Below, in pieces: positions 31,413 through 33,821 of a stretch of DNA of 33,821 nucleotides. This DNA comes from a virus: positions 1 to 33,821 of the IMG/VR virus record IMGVR_UViG_3300032304_001282; one strand, given 5' to 3'. The translations under genes and the position numbers were made by a program. The notes beneath the pieces were generated by a model that was not told the origin of the DNA, did not search any database, and saw only the letters and a list, made by a program, of their open reading frames with translations. How positions within the stretch are numbered: position 1 is the first letter of the stretch; the number at the start of each line of letters is the position of its first letter.

Positions 31413-32007
31413 TGGCCATACGAGCCGCTACACGACGAGCAATATGCTCCGGTGATTGTTTTCTTCCTTTAAGAGTTTCAGATCGTTTAGCATTGGCTTC
31501 TGGTGTTGATGGCACACCAGGCTTACCCTTCTTTGGTGATGGTTGCCCTTTACGAGTTAGTGCTATTTTCTTTTTCTGTTCTTCACTCATAGGAACACCC
31601 TTATTATGTGCGGGCTTACCCTTCATTTTAGCAGAATGTTCTGGATTTGGTTTGCCACTATTCCAACTGGGGGTTCCTCTTGGTTGCTTTTTACCTTTGT
31701 TATGTGCTGGTAGTCCTGTTGTGGTAAATCGACCATCACCGTTATGTTGGTTATAACTACGGAGATCATTCTTGGCGTCAAATAACTCAAGTAGTGTAGT
31801 CTCAAGATCGAGCATGTCAGCCGGACTACCGTTTGCTATAATATCTCTAGACCACTCAGTTTGAGCAGATTCGATCAAAGGTTTAACCTTTTTACTAGAG
31901 CAGATATATCCATCATCAGGAGAGCATCCTTGAGCCGTCCGCGAGCCGATATACCATTTTAATGTTGGTAGGTGAGTCCATTTGTAAACGAATGCAGAGT
32001 TTGACAT
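31396..32007 (-). CDS. GIY-YIG homing endonuclease with NUMOD3 repeats
   Basis: 203 aa. FVYKWTHLPTLKWYIGSR is the GIY-YIG start (YKW..YIG). From about residue 95 come lysine-rich repeats of the NUMOD3 type (PEHSAKMKGKP, SEEQKKKIALTRKGQP, SPEHIARRVAARM), which bind DNA. It is free-standing on the - strand directly after the MoxR gene. Such nucleases are mobile genes of phages. The - start overlaps the divergent promoter at 32001. Confidence 0.85.
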   Translation of the reverse strand: MSNSAFVYKWTHLPTLKWYIGSRTAQGCSPDDGYICSSKKVKPLIESAQTEWSRDIIANGSPADMLDLETTLLELFDAKNDLRSYNQHNGDGRFTTTGLPAHNKGKKQPRGTPSWNSGKPNPEHSAKMKGKPAHNKGVPMSEEQKKKIALTRKGQPSPKKGKPGVPSTPEANAKRSETLKGRKQSPEHIARRVAARMAKTKGS

Positions 32008-32029
32008 AATAATGTATTTACGCTATAAT
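32001..32029 (+). promoter_or_regulatory. sigma70-type promoter for the small-protein operon
   Basis: TTGACA at 32001-32006, 17 bases, TATAAT at 32024-32029. The -35 box overlaps the nuclease ATG on the opposite strand. ATG of the first gene at 32064. Confidence 0.7.
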
Positions 32030-32063
32030 AGCATATTACAATAGTATTCGCAAAAGGTATGAA

Positions 32064-32342
32064 ATGAAGAAAAGAATCAATACAATGGATCTTGATACTT
32101 CGGCTCAAGTGATTCAAGAGTATGCCATACAGCATACGCTTGGTATCGCCGATGCAATAACCCAACTGGCACACCAGTCGTTTGAAGATTGGAAACATAC
32201 CCTTAAAGGTGCTCCACGAACCTATCAACGGCAGTTGAACCAACTTCAAGAAGATGCCTTGGATTGCTATGTGCGACAGCAATGGAAATGGAGAACTGCG
32301 GCCTTGCAAAACGGATTGGATATTTCAGATTTTGTTCCGTGA
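32064..32342 (+). CDS. Small hypothetical protein
   Basis: 92 aa, helical, with Trp/Arg-rich QQWKWRTAAL at the C-terminus. No known domain. Preceded by a weak AAAGG site. First gene of the run to 33821. Confidence 0.6.
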   Translation: MKKRINTMDLDTSAQVIQEYAIQHTLGIADAITQLAHQSFEDWKHTLKGAPRTYQRQLNQLQEDALDCYVRQQWKWRTAALQNGLDISDFVP

Positions 32343-32356
32343 CACAGGGCTGTGTC
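32341..32356. repeat. Hairpin inverted repeat after the 92-aa gene
   Basis: GACACA(32341) ... TGTGTC(32356) with a GGGC loop overlaps the stop codon. No T-run follows, so it is a processing or attenuation candidate rather than a terminator. Confidence 0.45.
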
Positions 32357-32422
32357 CATCACAGCCTTCCACCTATTATGAAGACACAATATGAGTACTG
32401 GAAAGAAGATCATGATTGAGTC

Positions 32423-32695
32423 ATGGCAGAAATGGCCGCAACAATGAACTATACCGTAAATGAAACTGTCGCTAACGATCATTTTAAATATTTTATCAGA
32501 GTAAATAAAATGCTAGAGTTTGACAGTATAAGAAAATGGATGACGCAAACTTACGGCATGTCAGAACATATTGGCCGTGATACCATGAATAATCCGCATT
32601 GGAGTTTTAATATTAGGTTAGGCGGTAGTATTATTTACTTGCGTGGTAATGAAGAACTTGGTTGGTTTAAGATTCGTTACGGTGATCCGGCATGA
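32423..32695 (+). CDS. Small tryptophan-rich protein, LRW-family member 1
   Basis: 90 aa (ATGs at 32432 and 32444 are alternatives). It contains WSFNIRLGGSIIYLRGNEELGW and ends GWFKIRYGDPA, a loose version of the LRW ending of the next three proteins. Hypothetical; ATGA overlap with the following gene. Confidence 0.6.
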   Translation: MAEMAATMNYTVNETVANDHFKYFIRVNKMLEFDSIRKWMTQTYGMSEHIGRDTMNNPHWSFNIRLGGSIIYLRGNEELGWFKIRYGDPA

Positions 32696-32883
32696 AGATA
32701 GCCAGTGTAATGGCCCCTATAGTAAACTCAGATCCAGTGTCAGGTCACAGATATCAAGGTTGGAAGCCGTGTATTGAATGGTGTGATGAGTACTGCGAAG
32801 GTCCTTGGTTGTTCGTTAGTGAAGGTGTGTTTGAGTTTGAATGGGACACGGATTATGTCTTGTTTATGTTAAGGTGGGCATGA
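32692..32883 (+). CDS. Small tryptophan-rich protein, LRW-family member 2
   Basis: 63 aa. Cys/Trp-rich middle (GWKPCIEWCDEYCEG) and the ending DTDYVLFMLRWA. Overlaps both neighbours by four bases. No function known. Confidence 0.65.
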   Translation: MKIASVMAPIVNSDPVSGHRYQGWKPCIEWCDEYCEGPWLFVSEGVFEFEWDTDYVLFMLRWA

Positions 32884-33101
32884 TTAGAGCAAGTACCAAA
32901 GATACGGCGTTTAATCAAGCATGGGCAAATGCTCATCGTGCCTTGCCGGTCAAAACATTAGAACGACCTAGACAATATGGACAACGTTGGCGAGAAGCAT
33001 ACAGATGTAGGGTTGATCCCAATGGTAGTAAATTGGGAGAAACATATTATATCTTTGATCAGGATGAAGACTACACTTGGTTCATGTTGCGATGGGGTTA
33101 A
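32880..33101 (+). CDS. Small tryptophan-rich protein, LRW-family member 3
   Basis: 73 aa from ATG 32880 (ATGA overlap; longer upstream frame is overlap only). Ends DEDYTWFMLRWG, nearly the same as the preceding protein's tail. N-terminal region differs. Confidence 0.65.
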   Translation: MIRASTKDTAFNQAWANAHRALPVKTLERPRQYGQRWREAYRCRVDPNGSKLGETYYIFDQDEDYTWFMLRWG

Positions 33102-33310
33102 AGATTGTGGTAAAAACAGCCCATGAGGCATTCTTATACAATGATCAAATTGGCAATCAAGGACTACAGAATGACAAAGATTACACCTGGCGTTTTACTC
33201 CGGCAGTAAATACATGGTTAGGCGATGAGACGATAACCCCGGCAACAGTAGAGTTTAATTTTAAAGACCGGCGGTGGGAAACATATTTTCAACTAAGGTG
33301 GGCTCAATGA
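33092..33310 (+). CDS. Small tryptophan-rich protein, LRW-family member 4
   Basis: 72 aa from ATG 33092, overlapping the previous gene by ten bases. DKDYTWRF occurs in the middle and the tail is WETYFQLRWAQ. Another start, GTG at 33107, is possible. Unrecognised fold. Confidence 0.6.
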   Translation: MGLKIVVKTAHEAFLYNDQIGNQGLQNDKDYTWRFTPAVNTWLGDETITPATVEFNFKDRRWETYFQLRWAQ

Positions 33311-33612
33311 CAAGCAAACGAACTGGCAATTATACGTCTCCAGATAAAACGGATCTTAATAGATGGTATGTGTATACTCATACTGATCCGGCCACGGGCG
33401 AAATTGTGTATGTAGGCGAAGGCACTGGACAACGATTTGCGGCTGTTAATACTAGAGACGCACCACATTCGCAATTTCTCAAAGAAGTTATCCACGATAA
33501 AAAACTAGACTGCTTCCGTATAGTCGAATCAAGGTTAACCAAAGACCAAGCTCGTGCGATTGAAAGAGAGTTAATAGCCCGATATCGACCAAGATTCAAT
33601 AAGTTAAAATGA
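33307..33612 (+). CDS. Small GIY-YIG domain protein
   Basis: 101 aa from ATG 33307 (ATGA overlap). WYVYTHTDPATGEIVYVGEGTGQRF is the GIY-YIG core with the characteristic YVG, and the late IERELIARYRPRFN carries the conserved Glu. No DNA-binding repeats, so it may be a stand-alone nuclease or a UvrC-like fold protein. Lies in the middle of the small-protein run. Confidence 0.75.
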   Translation: MTSKRTGNYTSPDKTDLNRWYVYTHTDPATGEIVYVGEGTGQRFAAVNTRDAPHSQFLKEVIHDKKLDCFRIVESRLTKDQARAIERELIARYRPRFNKLK

Positions 33613-33821
33613 ATTATTACTATGAAATAGATTCCAAGTACGACGGCACCATGTTTGGTGATAAGTGGCGCTACTGGTGCATGTATAATTGTAGCCCTGC
33701 GGATAATGGTAAAATGTGTTTTAAAACACACGATGACTTTGTGGCTCGCAGCAGCCGAGTATGGTTAGAGAATCGCAACGGTGTATATCAGGTGTATCCT
33801 AAGTGGCACGGCCATCGTCGA
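33609..33821 (+). CDS. Small tryptophan-rich protein, partial at window end
   Basis: 71 codons are visible from ATG 33609 (ATGA overlap) with no stop before the edge. WRYWCMYN and VWLENRNGVYQVYP are aromatic-rich as in the neighbouring small proteins, but the end where LRW would appear is outside the window. Confidence 0.6.
   Translation, partial: MNYYYEIDSKYDGTMFGDKWRYWCMYNCSPADNGKMCFKTHDDFVARSSRVWLENRNGVYQVYPKWHGHRR

Noticed and set aside
31412-31756. + strand ORF opposite the GIY-YIG gene
   Set aside because: It mirrors the NUMOD3 repeats on the wrong strand; the nuclease frame has the motifs.
32377-32418. A 13-codon ORF (MKTQYEYWKEDHD)
   Set aside because: Too short, no ribosome site or transcript evidence.
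1-33821. CRISPR array, insertion sequence or integrase
   Set aside because: No spaced direct repeats, transposase or recombinase motif seen anywhere.

Overview
The window reads as part of a large tailed-phage (T4-like or jumbo myovirus) genome whose host is probably a betaproteobacterium. Phage signs seen directly are the dense gene packing with 4-base ATGA overlaps, runs of very small ORFs, nine tRNA genes plus a tmRNA, GIY-YIG nucleases, a T4 RNase H-like 5'-3' exonuclease, an insert-bearing QueE, and two exact copies of the T4-type late promoter TATAAATA beside about ten sigma70-type promoters (TTGACN, 17-18 bases, TATAAT-like). The host guess rests on two host-type genes: a Porin_4-like outer-membrane porin and a Bug/TctC-type periplasmic binding protein, both families abundant in Burkholderiales. 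No capsid, tail, polymerase or terminase gene is present, so the phage assignment is an inference.

Layout. 1-6988: a tightly overlapped + strand operon of small-molecule enzymes (RfbH-type dehydratase end, DJ-1/PfpI, cupin, HAD, FMN alpha-hydroxy-acid oxidase, a thiamine-diphosphate enzyme split into two ORFs, an epimerase/reductase, a phosphoribosyltransferase, a sulfotransferase-like protein). It looks like a route to a branched deoxysugar, perhaps yersiniose-like. 7036-10865: QueE, NAD synthetase, UDP-sugar dehydrogenase, a hypothetical and a cytidylyltransferase. 10865-12179: two SGNH-hydrolase paralogues. 12211-15126: exonuclease, MazG-like protein and small conserved proteins. 15135-15620: a 20-base palindrome, a tiny membrane ORF and a circularly permuted (two-piece) tmRNA gene with its terminator. 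15749-16916: the porin and its terminator. 16917-19780: glycosyltransferase-like, PIG-L deacetylase and two more SGNH proteins. 19742-22679 (- strand): radical SAM/SPASM protein, a second DUF6492-like glycosyltransferase and another probable glycosyltransferase. 22703-23697: a promoter region, a short transcription unit, a 57-aa protein and a metallophosphoesterase. 23707-25164: nine tRNAs mixed with three small genes, one of which resembles the RNA polymerase omega subunit. 25174-29924: two PP-loop ATPases, a 2OG-Fe(II) oxygenase-like protein, the Bug/TctC protein and an SDR. 29992-32007: a small protein, a MoxR-type ATPase and a GIY-YIG/NUMOD3 nuclease on the - strand. 32064-33821: a string of small proteins, several ending in an LRW motif, with another GIY-YIG protein.

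How it fits together. Much of the window appears to serve the cell surface (nucleotide-sugar synthesis, glycosyl transfer, deacetylation, SGNH esterases or acyltransferases, possible sulfation) and translation or transcription takeover (tRNAs, tmRNA, omega-like subunit). The most unusual items are the permuted tmRNA with a long tag, the RfbH/split-ThDP sugar operon, the omega-like protein, the phage-borne porin, and tRNAs with abnormal anticodon or T loops.
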